Notes: generated from the sequence alone by a model not told the origin. Positions 10,508 through 20,281 are shown, counted from the stretch's first letter. The stretch: DNA of 64,000 nucleotides from Roseovarius halotolerans (GCF_900172255.1 NZ_FWFU01000001.1:682001-746000), one strand, 5' to 3'. Numbers and translations: made by a program.

Positions 10508-10836
10508 TCCGTCACACCCTGCGCATTCGGCGCCACATCGCCACTGCGGCCACCGCCACCTATGTCAGCCTGTTCATCGCCCCGGCCGCTCATGCCTCCG
10601 GTTCTTCCATGCCCTGGGAAGCGCCTCTGCAATCCATCCTCGACTCCGTCGAGGGGCCGGTGGCCAAGATCGTGGCGGTGATCATCATCATCGTCACCGG
10701 TCTGACGCTGGCCTTCGGCGATACCGGCGGTGGCTTCCGGCGGCTGATCCAGATCGTATTCGGGATTTCCATCGCCTTTGCGGCCTCGTCCTTCTTCCTG
10801 AGCTTCTTCAGCTTCGGTGGCGGAGCGCTGATCTGA
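10504..10836 (+). CDS. trbC: TrbC, conjugative pilin (VirB2 family)
   Basis: A 110-residue precursor. A signal-peptide-like N-terminus ends at about AHA32-S, followed by a short polar segment and two long hydrophobic helices (about 53-70 and 82-105) with FGDTGG between them, the standard layout of TrbC/VirB2 pilins. Overlaps trbB by 4 bases and trbD by 1 base, so it is translationally coupled. Confidence 0.92.
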   Translation: MIRHTLRIRRHIATAATATYVSLFIAPAAHASGSSMPWEAPLQSILDSVEGPVAKIVAVIIIIVTGLTLAFGDTGGGFRRLIQIVFGISIAFAASSFFLSFFSFGGGALI

Positions 10837-11117
10837 TGGCGGTGAGTTTTGAGGCCCTCGACGCGGTGCCGGGGTTCAGCGTGCCGGTTCACCGTGCGCT
10901 GACCGAGCCGATCCTGCTCGGCGGCGCACCGCGCTCGGTTGCCATTCTGAATGGCACGCTCGCCGGTGCGGTCGGCCTCGGGCTTCAGCTCTGGCTTGTA
11001 GGGATCCTGATCTGGGCCGTCGGCCACATCGCTGCTGTCTGGGCGGCCAGGCGCGATCCGCTCTTCGTCGAGGTCGCCCGCCGCCATTTGCGCATTCCCG
11101 GTCATCTCTCGGTGTGA
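10836..11117 (+). CDS. trbD: TrbD, conjugal transfer protein (VirB3 family)
   Basis: A 93-residue membrane protein with the FSVPVHRALTEPILLGGAPR segment typical of TrbD N-termini and two hydrophobic stretches after it (about 37-75). VirB3-like proteins work with the VirB4/TrbE ATPase at the inner membrane. Its start overlaps the trbC stop; trbE begins 6 bases after its end. Confidence 0.92.
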   Translation: MAVSFEALDAVPGFSVPVHRALTEPILLGGAPRSVAILNGTLAGAVGLGLQLWLVGILIWAVGHIAAVWAARRDPLFVEVARRHLRIPGHLSV

Positions 11118-11123
11118 ACTCCC

Positions 11124-13634
11124 ATGATGAAACTCGCAGAATACCGCCGCACCGCGTCGCGTCTTGCCGACTACCTGCCCTGGGTGGCGCTGGTCGGGGA
11201 GGGCGTGGTCCTCAACAAGGACGGCTCGTTTCAGAGGACAGCGAAGTTTCGGGGTCCCGATCTCGACAGCGCCGTCGCGGCCGAACTGGTCGCGGTGGCG
11301 GGACGGCTGAACAACGCCTTCCGCCGGCTCGGTTCCGGGTGGGCGATTTTTGTTGAAGCACAGCGCTCTGAGGCTGCCACCTATCCGGCAAGCATCTTCC
11401 CGGATGCGGCATCGGCGCTGGTCGATGCCGAGCGCAAGGCCGATTTCGAAGAGGAGGGGAGCCACTTCGTATCCGGCTATTTCCTGACCCTCCTCTGGCT
11501 CCCGCCCGCCGAGGATGCAGCACGTTCAGAATCCTGGCTCTATGAGGGCCACGAAACCTCGGGTGTGAACCCCTGGGAACAGGTGCGCGGCTTCATCGAC
11601 CGTACTGATCGCGTACTGGCGCTGCTCGACGGCTTCATGCCGGACTGCCACTGGCTCGATGACGCCGCTACGCTGACCTACCTGCATTCGACGATTTCGA
11701 CCAACCGGCATCGCGTGCGCGTGCCCGAGGTGCCGGTCTATCTCGACGCGCTCTTGCCCGACCAGCCGCTGGCCGGTGGGCTGGAGCCGCGTCTGGGCGA
11801 TCATCATCTCCGTGTCCTGACGATCACCGGCTTTCCCGGCGCCACGACCCCGGGCCTGCTCGACGAGTTGAACCGGCTGGCCTTTCCCTATCGCTGGTCG
11901 ACCCGGGCCATCCTCATGGACAAGCTGGATGCGACGAAGCTGCTGACCCGGATACGCCGTCAGTGGTTTGCCAAGCGTAAGAGCATCGCCGCGATCCTCA
12001 AGGAGGTGATGACCAACGAGCAATCCGCGCTGGTCGATACCGATGCCGCGAACAAGGCCGCTGACGCAGATATCGCCCTGCAGGAACTCGGCGCTGATCT
12101 GGCTGGCATGGCCTATGTCTCGGCCACGATCACGGTCTGGGACGAGGACGTTCGCCGCGCCGACGAGAAGCTGCGGCTGGTCGAGAAGATCGTCCAGTCC
12201 CGCGATTTCAGCGTCATGGCCGAGACGGTCAACGCCGTCGATGCCTGGCTCGGAAGTCTGCCCGGGCATGCCTATGCCAATGTCCGGCAGCCTCCGATCA
12301 GCACATTGAATCTCGCCCATATGATCCCGCTCTCGGCGGTCTGGGCGGGCGAGGCGCAGGATGAGCATTTCGGCGACGCTCCGTTGCTCTACGCCAGGAC
12401 CGAAGGCTCCACTCCGTTCCGGTTTTCTCTGCATGTCGGGGATGTCGGTCACACGCTCGTCGTCGGCCCGACCGGCGCCGGCAAGTCCGTGTTGCTGGCG
12501 CTGATGGCGCTTCAGTTCCGGCGGTACTCGCGCAGCCAGATCTTCGCCTTCGACTTCGGCGGCTCGATCCGCGCCGCTTCGCTCGCCATGGGCGGCGACT
12601 GGCATGACCTCGGCGGAGAACTGACCGACGCGGCCGAGAGTTCCGTCTCACTACAGCCGCTGGCCCGCATTCACGAGACGTCGGAGCGCGCCTGGGCGGC
12701 CGACTGGATCGTCGCCATCCTGACGCGTGAGAACATCCAGATTACCCCCGATGTGAAGGAACATATCTGGACGGCACTGACCTCGCTGGCCTCGGCCCCT
12801 GTCGCGGAGCGGACCATGACCGGCCTCGCGGTCCTGCTGCAGTCCAACAATCTGAAGCAGGCGCTGCGCGCATATTGCGTCGGGGGGCCCTATGGCCGGC
12901 TGCTCGATGCCGAGACCGAACAACTGGGATCGGCGGATGTGCAGGCCTTCGAGATCGAGGGGCTGGTGGGAACCGGCGCGGCGCCCGCCGTCCTCTCATA
13001 CCTGTTCCACCGGATCGGCGATCAGCTCGATGGACGCCCCACGCTGCTCATCATCGACGAGGGCTGGCTCGCGCTCGATGACGATGCCTTCGCGGAGCAG
13101 CTCCGCGAATGGCTGAAGACGCTGAGGAAGAAGAACGCCTCGGTGATCTTCGCGACGCAGAGCCTTAGCGACATTGATGGCAGTACCATCGCGCCTGCGA
13201 TCATCGAAAGCTGCCCGACACGGCTCCTGTTGCCCAACGAGCGGGCCATCGAGCCGCAGATTACGGCCATCTATCGCCGCTTCGGCCTAAATGACCGGCA
13301 GATCGAGATCCTCGCGCGGGCCACGCCCAAACGCGACTACTACTGCCAGTCGCGGCGCGGCAACCGGCTGTTCGAGCTGGGTCTCAGCGATGTCGGACTG
13401 GCACTCTGCGCGGCATCGTCCAAATCGGATCAGGCGCTGATTGCCGAGATCTGCGCCGGGCACGGCCAAGACGGCTTCCTCGCCGCCTGGCTGAAGGCGC
13501 ATGGCCTCGATTGGGCCGCCGACCTGATCCCCGACCTCACCAATCTCGCCATCGACGCAGAGGGGGCATCTCCGGCCTCCGCTGTTGTTGAGGACGCCGA
13601 CATCGACCTTGAAGAAAAGGAAGTCACACCATGA
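11124..13634 (+). CDS. trbE: TrbE, conjugal transfer ATPase (VirB4 family)
   Basis: An 836-residue VirB4-type ATPase. The N-terminal half is the CagE/TrbE domain, followed by Walker A GPTGAGKSVLL near 447 and Walker B LLIIDEGWLALDD near 641; FATQSLSDI (near 675) is the conserved motif after it. The acidic C-tail is unusual only in being short. It is the largest component of the mating pore and energises pilus biogenesis. The ATG at 11124 is preferred over an alternative one codon later (11127). Its stop overlaps trbJ by 4 bases. Confidence 0.95.
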   Translation: MMKLAEYRRTASRLADYLPWVALVGEGVVLNKDGSFQRTAKFRGPDLDSAVAAELVAVAGRLNNAFRRLGSGWAIFVEAQRSEAATYPASIFPDAASALVDAERKADFEEEGSHFVSGYFLTLLWLPPAEDAARSESWLYEGHETSGVNPWEQVRGFIDRTDRVLALLDGFMPDCHWLDDAATLTYLHSTISTNRHRVRVPEVPVYLDALLPDQPLAGGLEPRLGDHHLRVLTITGFPGATTPGLLDELNRLAFPYRWSTRAILMDKLDATKLLTRIRRQWFAKRKSIAAILKEVMTNEQSALVDTDAANKAADADIALQELGADLAGMAYVSATITVWDEDVRRADEKLRLVEKIVQSRDFSVMAETVNAVDAWLGSLPGHAYANVRQPPISTLNLAHMIPLSAVWAGEAQDEHFGDAPLLYARTEGSTPFRFSLHVGDVGHTLVVGPTGAGKSVLLALMALQFRRYSRSQIFAFDFGGSIRAASLAMGGDWHDLGGELTDAAESSVSLQPLARIHETSERAWAADWIVAILTRENIQITPDVKEHIWTALTSLASAPVAERTMTGLAVLLQSNNLKQALRAYCVGGPYGRLLDAETEQLGSADVQAFEIEGLVGTGAAPAVLSYLFHRIGDQLDGRPTLLIIDEGWLALDDDAFAEQLREWLKTLRKKNASVIFATQSLSDIDGSTIAPAIIESCPTRLLLPNERAIEPQITAIYRRFGLNDRQIEILARATPKRDYYCQSRRGNRLFELGLSDVGLALCAASSKSDQALIAEICAGHGQDGFLAAWLKAHGLDWAADLIPDLTNLAIDAEGASPASAVVEDADIDLEEKEVTP

Positions 13635-14413
13635 CACGCAAGATTACGTTTCGGTCCGCGGGCACTTCGCTGCTCGCCCTCGCGCTGGCGATGCCCATGG
13701 CCATGTCGCCCATCGCAGCGCCGCCTGCGCAGGCGCTCTTCGGCATCGGCGGGGGGCCTTTCATCGTCTACGATCCGACCAACCACGCCGAAAATCTCCT
13801 GACCGCGGCGCGCGCTCTGGAGCAGATCAACAACCAGATCGCACAGCTCCAGAACGAAGCGCAGATGCTGATCAACCAGGCGCGCAATCTCGCCAACCTG
13901 CCGTATTCCGCGCTCCAGCAGATCCAGCAGAACGTCAGCCGCACACAGCAACTCCTGGCGCAGGCGCAGAACATCGCCTTCGACGTGCAGAGCATCGACC
14001 AGATGTTCCAGCAGGATTATGGCAACCTTTCCCTGACGGCGACCGACCAGCAACTGATCGCCGAGGCCCGGTCCCGTTGGGAGAACACCGTCGGTGGCCT
14101 CCAGGATGCGATGCGCGTGCAGGCAGGTGTCGTCGGCAATATCGATGCCAACCGCGCAGAGATGTCTGCACTTGTAGGGCAGAGCCAGAACGCGGTCGGT
14201 GCTCTTCAGGCCACACAGGCGGGCAACCAGCTCCTCGCACTGCAATCGCAGCAGCTCTCGGACCTGATCGCGGTGATCTCGGCAAACGGCCGCGCCAATG
14301 CGCTGACCGAGGCCGAGCGCGCCACTGCTGCGGAACAGGGCCGCATCCAGCGCGAGCGCTTCCTGACGCCGGGTTCGGGCTACCAGCCCGGTAACGCGCA
14401 GATGTTCAACTGA
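13631..14413 (+). CDS. trbJ: TrbJ, conjugal transfer protein (VirB5 family)
   Basis: A 260-residue exported protein. The signal peptide ends around PPAQALF (about 36-38). The body is Gln- and Asn-rich and helical, with the FIVYDPTNHAENLLTAARAL motif typical of TrbJ. It is a minor pilus-tip or periplasmic component. It begins within the last codons of trbE, so it is translated from the same mRNA. Confidence 0.93.
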   Translation: MTRKITFRSAGTSLLALALAMPMAMSPIAAPPAQALFGIGGGPFIVYDPTNHAENLLTAARALEQINNQIAQLQNEAQMLINQARNLANLPYSALQQIQQNVSRTQQLLAQAQNIAFDVQSIDQMFQQDYGNLSLTATDQQLIAEARSRWENTVGGLQDAMRVQAGVVGNIDANRAEMSALVGQSQNAVGALQATQAGNQLLALQSQQLSDLIAVISANGRANALTEAERATAAEQGRIQRERFLTPGSGYQPGNAQMFN

Positions 14414-14431
14414 GGCCGGGAGGGGGAGACG

Positions 14432-14719
14432 ATGGAGGGGAAGGTGCTGGCCCGGATCGCGGCCATCGTGTTCGTGGCGATCGCGATCGCAGCCACGGTG
14501 ATCGAGATGACACGCAAGGAGGCTCCCGTGCCGGCCAGCACCGCGCCCGCGCTCCAGCCGTCTGCCGATCCTCTCCGCGCTACGCTGCGCCGGTGCCAGC
14601 AGCTTGGCGAGGCCGCTTCCAGCGATGCCGATTGCCTCGCCGCATGGGCCGAGAGCCGTGACTGGTTCCTCGGTCGGACGCCTGCACCCGACGCGCCGCA
14701 GCGTCCGGGAGATCAGTGA
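14432..14719 (+). CDS. TrbK-alt-like entry exclusion protein
   Basis: A 95-residue protein with one N-terminal membrane helix (about 8-24) and a small periplasmic region containing two cysteines (RRCQQLG and DADCLAAW). This pattern and its place between trbJ and trbL fit the alternative TrbK entry-exclusion family found in alphaproteobacterial trb operons. A GGGAGGGGGAG ribosome site lies just upstream. No classical lipobox is present, unlike the RP4 TrbK. Confidence 0.75.
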   Translation: MEGKVLARIAAIVFVAIAIAATVIEMTRKEAPVPASTAPALQPSADPLRATLRRCQQLGEAASSDADCLAAWAESRDWFLGRTPAPDAPQRPGDQ

Positions 14720-14722
14720 GCC

Positions 14723-16072
14723 ATGGGTGGAACCGGCGTCATCGACAACTTCCTGGGCATCTTCACCAGCTATATCGACAGCGGGTTTGGGCTGCTCGGG
14801 GGTGAGGTGGCCTTCATCGCTACCACGCTGATCGTGATCGACGTGACGCTGGCGGCCTTGTTCTGGGCCTGGGGCGCCGATGACGACATCATCGCCCGGC
14901 TGGTGAAGAAGACACTCTTCGTCGGGGTCTTCGCCTATATCATTTCCAACTGGAACAACCTCGCCCGGATCGTCTTCGAGAGCTTCGCGGGCCTTGGTCT
15001 GATGGCCTCGGGCACCGGGTTTTCCGCCGCCGATCTTCTGCGCCCCGGCCGTGTCGCCCAGACCGGGCTCGAGGCCGGACGACCGCTGCTCGAAAGCATT
15101 TCCGATCTGATGGGCTGGGTCGCGGTCTTCGAGAATCTCGTCCAGATCCTCTGCCTGTTCTTTGCCTGGGCGCTGGTGATCCTCGCCTTCTTCATCCTCG
15201 CGGTGCAGCTCTTCGTCACCCTGATCGAGTTCAAGCTCACGACCCTCGCGGGCTTCGTGCTGATCCCCTTCGGCCTCTTCGGCAAGACCGCCTTCATGGC
15301 CGAGCGCGTGCTGGGCAACGTGATTTCCTCCGGCATCAAGGTTTTGGTGCTGGCCGTGATCATCGGCATCGGATCGACGCTCTTCGGCCAGTTCACCGCG
15401 GGCTTCGGAGGCGTGACGCCGACCATCGATGACGCCATGGCGATTGTTCTGGCTGCCCTGTCTCTGCTGGGCCTCGGTATCTTCGGCCCCGGTATCGCCT
15501 CGGGTCTGGTGTCCGGCGGGCCCCAACTCAGCGCGGGGGCGGCCATAGGTACAGGCCTTGCCGTCGGTGGCGCTGCGATCGGGGCCGGAGGGGCGACCAT
15601 GCTCGCAGCGCGCGGGACGGGGTCCGCGCTCTCTGGTGGTGCCGCCCTCGCACGCGGCGGCGCAGCCGCGGCGGGCGCTGCCTCGAGCGCCTACACGCTC
15701 GGCTCGATGGGCGGAGGTGGTTTCTCCGGGGGGATGGCTGGTGTAACGCGCGCCGGGGCCGCTTCCGCGGCATCACCGCTCAAGAAGGCGTCTTCTCGCG
15801 CGGCGGGCGGGATCCAGTCCAGCTACGCCGAGGGCGTCAAGGGCGGTGTGGTGGCGACGGGCGGAACCACCTCGATGGGCACGGTTGGCGGAGCGGCACC
15901 CGAGCCTTCTTCCGGCCCGTCCGCCTCCGATGGCCCGCCAGCCTGGGCAAAGCGCATGCGCCATAACCAGGCCGTGAGCCATGGCGTCCGCGCTGCCGCC
16001 CATGCCGTCCGGTCGGGCGACAGCCACGGCTCGGGCACCTCCGTCAATCTCTCCGAAAGGGACCGCTCATGA
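14723..16072 (+). CDS. trbL: TrbL, conjugal transfer membrane protein (VirB6 family)
   Basis: A 449-residue polytopic protein. Residues 1-265 hold about six membrane helices, including the VIDVTLAALFWAW and ALVILAFFILAVQLF segments of TrbL. The last 180 residues are Gly/Ala/Ser-rich low complexity with no helices, typical for the family. Starts 3 bases after the trbK-like stop and overlaps trbF by 4 bases. TrbL is thought to form the inner-membrane channel of the pore. Confidence 0.93.
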   Translation: MGGTGVIDNFLGIFTSYIDSGFGLLGGEVAFIATTLIVIDVTLAALFWAWGADDDIIARLVKKTLFVGVFAYIISNWNNLARIVFESFAGLGLMASGTGFSAADLLRPGRVAQTGLEAGRPLLESISDLMGWVAVFENLVQILCLFFAWALVILAFFILAVQLFVTLIEFKLTTLAGFVLIPFGLFGKTAFMAERVLGNVISSGIKVLVLAVIIGIGSTLFGQFTAGFGGVTPTIDDAMAIVLAALSLLGLGIFGPGIASGLVSGGPQLSAGAAIGTGLAVGGAAIGAGGATMLAARGTGSALSGGAALARGGAAAAGAASSAYTLGSMGGGGFSGGMAGVTRAGAASAASPLKKASSRAAGGIQSSYAEGVKGGVVATGGTTSMGTVGGAAPEPSSGPSASDGPPAWAKRMRHNQAVSHGVRAAAHAVRSGDSHGSGTSVNLSERDRS

Positions 16073-16758
16073 ACCTCTTCAGGCGTTCCGCCACGCATTA
16101 TGGCAAGACACCTCAACCAGAGACGCCTTACCAGAGGGCTGCGCAGGTCTGGGACGAGCGCATCGGCTCCGCCCGCGTTCAGGCTCGCAACTGGCGCTAC
16201 ATGGCCTTCGGCAGCCTGATCCTCGCGGCGGGTTTTGCCGGCGCCCTGGTCTGGCAATCCGCACGTGGCACGGTAGTGCCCTGGGTCGTTCAGGTCGACG
16301 CGCTCGGCGAGGCCCAGGCTGTCGCTCCGGCTTCCGCCGACTACGAGCCGACCGATCCGCAGATCGCCTTCCATCTTGGCCGTTTCATCGAACAGGTTCG
16401 TTCCATCCCCGCCGACCCGATCATCGTGCGGCAGAACTGGCTGCGCGCCTATGAGTTCACCACGGACCGTGGCGCGGCCGCTCTGAACGATTTCGCTCGT
16501 GCGAACGACCCGTTCACCCGCGTCGGCCGTCAGCAGATCGCCGTCGAGGTGTCCTCCGTCATCCGGGCCTCGCCGGGATCGTTCCGCATAGCCTGGACCG
16601 AGCGTCATTACGAGAACGGTCAGCTTTCCACGACCGAGCGCTGGACGGCGATCCTGACCGTCGTGATCCAGACCCCGCGCAGCGCCGACCGCCTGCGCGC
16701 CAACCCCCTCGGAATCTACGTCAATGCGATCTCCTGGTCGCGGGAGATGAGCCAATGA
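16069..16758 (+). CDS. trbF: TrbF, conjugal transfer protein (VirB8 family)
   Basis: A 229-residue bitopic protein. The N-terminal cytoplasmic part has the ETPYQRAAQVWDERIG motif of TrbF, then one membrane helix (about 45-62) and a periplasmic VirB8-like domain ending in NPLGIYVNAISWSRE. The latter is the hallmark C-terminus of TrbF. It overlaps trbL and trbG by 4 bases each. Confidence 0.95.
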   Translation: MNLFRRSATHYGKTPQPETPYQRAAQVWDERIGSARVQARNWRYMAFGSLILAAGFAGALVWQSARGTVVPWVVQVDALGEAQAVAPASADYEPTDPQIAFHLGRFIEQVRSIPADPIIVRQNWLRAYEFTTDRGAAALNDFARANDPFTRVGRQQIAVEVSSVIRASPGSFRIAWTERHYENGQLSTTERWTAILTVVIQTPRSADRLRANPLGIYVNAISWSREMSQ

Positions 16759-17783
16759 CTAAACAGCATCTTCATGCAACCAGGTCTCCCGGCTTCAATA
16801 AGCCCACCTTGGTGGCCTTGCTGCTATCCGCATCCGTGCTGGCGGGGTGCGCCAGCAACCGGGTGCCGGAATTCAGTTACGACGAGTCCGTGCCGCCGCT
16901 GCCCACTCCGCCCGCCTCGGATGACGAGGAACACCCTCGTCCCTTGCATACGCCGCCGGTCTGGACAGTGGCGCATGGCGGAGCGGCGGCGGGCACACCG
17001 ACCGGACGTATCGAAAACGCCAATGCCGCCGCCCGGGTCGAACCGCGCCGCGAGGGCTATTACAATGCGATCCAGATCTATCCCTGGTCGGAAGGTGCCC
17101 TCTATCAGGTCTATGCCGCTCCCGGTCAGATCACCAACATCGCACTCGAGCCGGGCGAACGTCTGACCGGCGCGGGTCCGATCGCCGCAGGGGATACCAC
17201 GCGCTGGATCATCGGCGACACGGAGAGCGGGTCCGGATCCACTGCCCGCGTCCACATCCTCGTCAAACCGACGCGGGACGACATCTCGACCAACCTGGTG
17301 ATCAGCACTGACCGGCGGGTGTACACGATCGAGCTGCGTGCCCGCGAGGCGCTCTACATGCCGTCGGTCGCCTGGGCCTATCCGGCAGCGCCGCCTGGCG
17401 GTCGACAGGCTGTGGCAACCGCGCCGACCATTCCGGCGCCCTCTGCCCGCAATCATCGCTACGGCTTGCAGATCCAGGGGGAAAGCCCGCCCTGGCGTCC
17501 GGTTTCTGTCTTCGACGATGGCCGTCGTGTTTATGTCGTCTTCCCTCCTGGCATCGCCCAGGGCGAGATGCCGCCGCTCTTCGTGCTCGGTTCGGACGGA
17601 GAGCCGCAGATCGTGAACAGCCGTATTCACCGGAACGTTCTGATCGTGGATCGCCTCTTCGGCGCCGCCGAGCTTCGGCTGGGCGCAGGAGACCGCCAGC
17701 AGGTCGTCCGGATCGTGCGCATGGAGGAGCGCGAGGCGGATGCGCGGACGGAGGGGGATGCGCGAAGGGGAGGGGCATCATGA
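16755..17783 (+). CDS. trbG: TrbG, conjugal transfer protein (VirB9 family)
   Basis: A 342-residue outer-membrane-core protein. The signal peptide ends in a lipobox (SVLAGCAS, Cys about 32), so it is probably a lipoprotein. The VirB9/CagX domain includes QIYPWSEGALYQVYAAPGQ and ends with VVRIVR. It builds the periplasmic ring with TrbI and TrbF. Overlaps both neighbours by 4 bases. Confidence 0.94.
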   Translation: MTKQHLHATRSPGFNKPTLVALLLSASVLAGCASNRVPEFSYDESVPPLPTPPASDDEEHPRPLHTPPVWTVAHGGAAAGTPTGRIENANAAARVEPRREGYYNAIQIYPWSEGALYQVYAAPGQITNIALEPGERLTGAGPIAAGDTTRWIIGDTESGSGSTARVHILVKPTRDDISTNLVISTDRRVYTIELRAREALYMPSVAWAYPAAPPGGRQAVATAPTIPAPSARNHRYGLQIQGESPPWRPVSVFDDGRRVYVVFPPGIAQGEMPPLFVLGSDGEPQIVNSRIHRNVLIVDRLFGAAELRLGAGDRQQVVRIVRMEEREADARTEGDARRGGAS

Positions 17784-18901
17784 CTGACACCGATCTTGCA
17801 GCACCGATGCGTCTGCGCCCCGATCCGCCCCGTGTGACCCGGCTGTCGCGTAAGGTTCTGGCCGGTGTCGGAGCGGTCGCGCTGTTCGGCATCGGGGGTG
17901 CGCTGATCTATGCGCTCCAGACCCGTGAGGCTGGGCCGGGAGGTGGGGAACTCTATTCCATCGACAACCGACCGGCCGCGGACGGCCTGGAAGGGTTGCC
18001 GTCCGACTATACCGGACCGGTTCTGGGACCCGCACTGCCCGGCGACCTCGGGCGGCCGATCCTTGACGCGCAGGAGCGGGGTTTGCCCGTGAGCCCTCCG
18101 CCGATTGCGAGCCCGACCGTCGATCCGGAGGCTGAGCGCCGCAGGGCAGAGGAGGAAACCGCGCGTCTGAGCGGTGTCTTCTTCCAGACGGCGTCTGGCA
18201 GGGCAACGACGGCCGGGGGCGGAGTGAACCTTCCGGGCCTGGGGGGCTCCGGGCAACCTGAGGGGAGCCGGCATACGGCTTTCCTCAACGGTCCGGTGGA
18301 CCGGCAGACCGTCGCATCGGATCGCATTCAGCCGCCAGCCTCGCCGAACATCCTTCAGGCGGGAGCGGTGATCCCGGCCGCGCTCATCACCGGCATTCGC
18401 TCCGATCTCCCGGGGCAGATCACCGCGCAGGTCACCGAGAATGTCTATGACAGCCCGACCGGGTCGCTGCTGCTGATCCCACAAGGAACCCGCATCATCG
18501 GCCAATACGATGACGGCGTGACGTTCGGCCAACGCCGCGTGCTGCTGGTCTGGAACCGCCTGATCCTTCCCGGCGGTCAATCCATTGTTCTCGAACGTCT
18601 GCCGGGGGCGGATGCGAGCGGCTATGCCGGCCTCGAGGATGGCGTTGACTATCACTGGTGGGATCTGATGCGCGCGGCGGGTCTGTCCACGCTGCTCGCG
18701 ATTGGTGCGGACCTCGCCACCGATGACGAGGACCGCCTGGTCCAGGCGATCCGCGATGGCGCTGTGGACACGATTAACCAGGCCGGCCAGCAGATCGTCC
18801 AGCGTCAGCTGCAGGTCGCGCCGACGCTGACCATCCGCCCGGGGTTCCCGGTCAGGATCATCGTCACCCGCGATCTGGTATTCGAACCCGCAGGAGGTTG
18901 A
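17780..18901 (+). CDS. trbI: TrbI, conjugal transfer protein (VirB10 family)
   Basis: A 373-residue protein that spans the envelope. One N-terminal helix (about 32-50) precedes a proline-rich linker and a C-terminal VirB10 domain with LLLIPQGTRIIGQYDD and the closing LTIRPGFPVRIIVTRDL motif. It links inner- and outer-membrane parts of the pore. Last classical gene of the trb operon; the DUF2274 gene follows after 2 bases. Confidence 0.95.
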   Translation: MTDTDLAAPMRLRPDPPRVTRLSRKVLAGVGAVALFGIGGALIYALQTREAGPGGGELYSIDNRPAADGLEGLPSDYTGPVLGPALPGDLGRPILDAQERGLPVSPPPIASPTVDPEAERRRAEEETARLSGVFFQTASGRATTAGGGVNLPGLGGSGQPEGSRHTAFLNGPVDRQTVASDRIQPPASPNILQAGAVIPAALITGIRSDLPGQITAQVTENVYDSPTGSLLLIPQGTRIIGQYDDGVTFGQRRVLLVWNRLILPGGQSIVLERLPGADASGYAGLEDGVDYHWWDLMRAAGLSTLLAIGADLATDDEDRLVQAIRDGAVDTINQAGQQIVQRQLQVAPTLTIRPGFPVRIIVTRDLVFEPAGG

Positions 18902-18903
18902 TC

Positions 18904-19143
18904 ATGTCGAAACTCAAGCTTGGACCTCTGCCCGACGACAAGCCGGTGAAGGTGACAGTGGAATTGCCAGCATCTGTTCATCGCGATCTGGTCGCCTATG
19001 CCGAGGTGCTGGGGCGGGAGACGGGGCAACCTGTTGCCGACGCAGTCCGGCTGATTGTACCGATGCTCCAGAGGTTTATTGCGACAGATCGCGGGTTTGC
19101 GAAGGCGAGGCGTGCGGCTCAAATCCACAGAGATGCTCACTGA
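18904..19143 (+). CDS. DUF2274 family protein
   Basis: A 79-residue protein. It matches the DUF2274 family by the KLKLGPLPDDKPVKVTVELP start and a ribbon-helix-helix-like centre (PASVHRDLVAYAEVLGRETG). The start at 18904 has AGGAGG 6 bases upstream. It regularly trails trbI in alphaproteobacterial elements and may be a small DNA-binding regulator, but that role is inference. Its last 68 bases overlap the convergent LysR gene. Confidence 0.85.
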   Translation: MSKLKLGPLPDDKPVKVTVELPASVHRDLVAYAEVLGRETGQPVADAVRLIVPMLQRFIATDRGFAKARRAAQIHRDAH

Positions 19144-20056
19144 TAGCCGCGCTTCTTTCCGACCCTGCTTTTGTCCTCGCCATGCTCAGAAGACGCCTGA
19201 ACGCGGGGTTGTCGTTATTCGGCGACCAGATTGCAGAAAATGGAAGGCGCTCGCCCTTGATCGGTCGAAAGACCACTCCCGGGTGGTTCGTCACCGTCAT
19301 CGCCTCGCTGACCACGGTCAAACCTCGCCCAATGGCAACCAATGACAGCAGGTTATCTCGACTTACGGATTGCACATGTATGTCAGGGTGCCAACTGAGG
19401 TCTGCCAGCTTCCTCACCAGATAGTCATAGATCTCTTGGCCCGGCGCTGTTTTGCTGACCATGAAAGCCTCGCCGCTAAGCTCGCGCCAGTCGACTGCTG
19501 TCCGGATGGCTAACTCATGACGTTCAGGCAGGACAACGAAAACACCTTCTGACCACATTAATGCGCTGTCACATTCTTGCCAGGTCCGGGTTCCAGTTAG
19601 GAAAGCGACGTCGAGTTTGAGCCGACGGATGGCAGCGACGTGTTCTTCCGGGTTTCCATCGATCAATTCGATCTGCACATGATTGTGCTGATCCCCGAAG
19701 GAGCACAGCAATTCGGCCAGAAAGCCCGAGGCAATCGATGAATAAATGCCGACTCTTATACTGCCGTTTTCCGATCTGCCAAGTGCCGCCATCGCGTGCA
19801 AGCTCTCATCAAGCCCGCGAATTATCTGACGTGCGCGAGGTAGAAATTGTTGCCCGGCGCGGTTTAGGGTCACACCGCTTCGATGACGGTGGAACAAGGA
19901 TGTTCCGAGGCGATCCTCGAGATCGCAGATGCATCGACTGATTGATGACTGCTGGACACCCATCGTGCTTCCAGCCTTTCGGAAACTGCCATGATCGGCT
20001 GCATTAACGAAGCACCGCAGGTGCCGAAACTCAATGTCACGTGCTCTCCTTTTCAT
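19076..20056 (-). CDS. LysR family transcriptional regulator
   Basis: A 326-residue regulator. The N-terminal winged helix-turn-helix (about 8-66) has EFRHLRCFVNAADHGSFRKA and SSISRCICDLEDRLGTSLF. A substrate-binding domain fills residues 95-300. It runs toward the trb operon and overlaps the DUF2274 gene by 68 bases at the 3' ends. A LysR gene at this place is common in elements with this trb operon, so it may regulate transfer, but no target site could be identified. Confidence 0.9.
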   Translation of the reverse strand: MKRRARDIEFRHLRCFVNAADHGSFRKAGSTMGVQQSSISRCICDLEDRLGTSLFHRHRSGVTLNRAGQQFLPRARQIIRGLDESLHAMAALGRSENGSIRVGIYSSIASGFLAELLCSFGDQHNHVQIELIDGNPEEHVAAIRRLKLDVAFLTGTRTWQECDSALMWSEGVFVVLPERHELAIRTAVDWRELSGEAFMVSKTAPGQEIYDYLVRKLADLSWHPDIHVQSVSRDNLLSLVAIGRGLTVVSEAMTVTNHPGVVFRPIKGERLPFSAIWSPNNDNPAFRRLLSMARTKAGSERSAAISEHLCGFEPHASPSQTRDLSQ

Positions 20057-20281
20057 CGTGTGTCATCCGCTCGATGCCCCCATAGGTGAGTCTCGCACTC
20101 AATCGTGCAGGGTTCTGGTGCTGTGCTTGTGACGAGATCGTTCGTCCATTTTAGCTATGTGAACTACTCGGAAGTACTTTTGCGGAAGACCTGTCCCGGG
20201 CAACCGCCTGAAGTTCCAACCCGACCTGCATGGCTCTCTCCCGATTGGATTTAAGCGTCCAAGACAGGAGAAGTGTAGATC

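Noticed and set aside
13430..15526. 698-codon minus-strand frame across trbJ and trbL
   Set aside because: Low-complexity His/Glu/Asp-rich shadow over certain trb genes.
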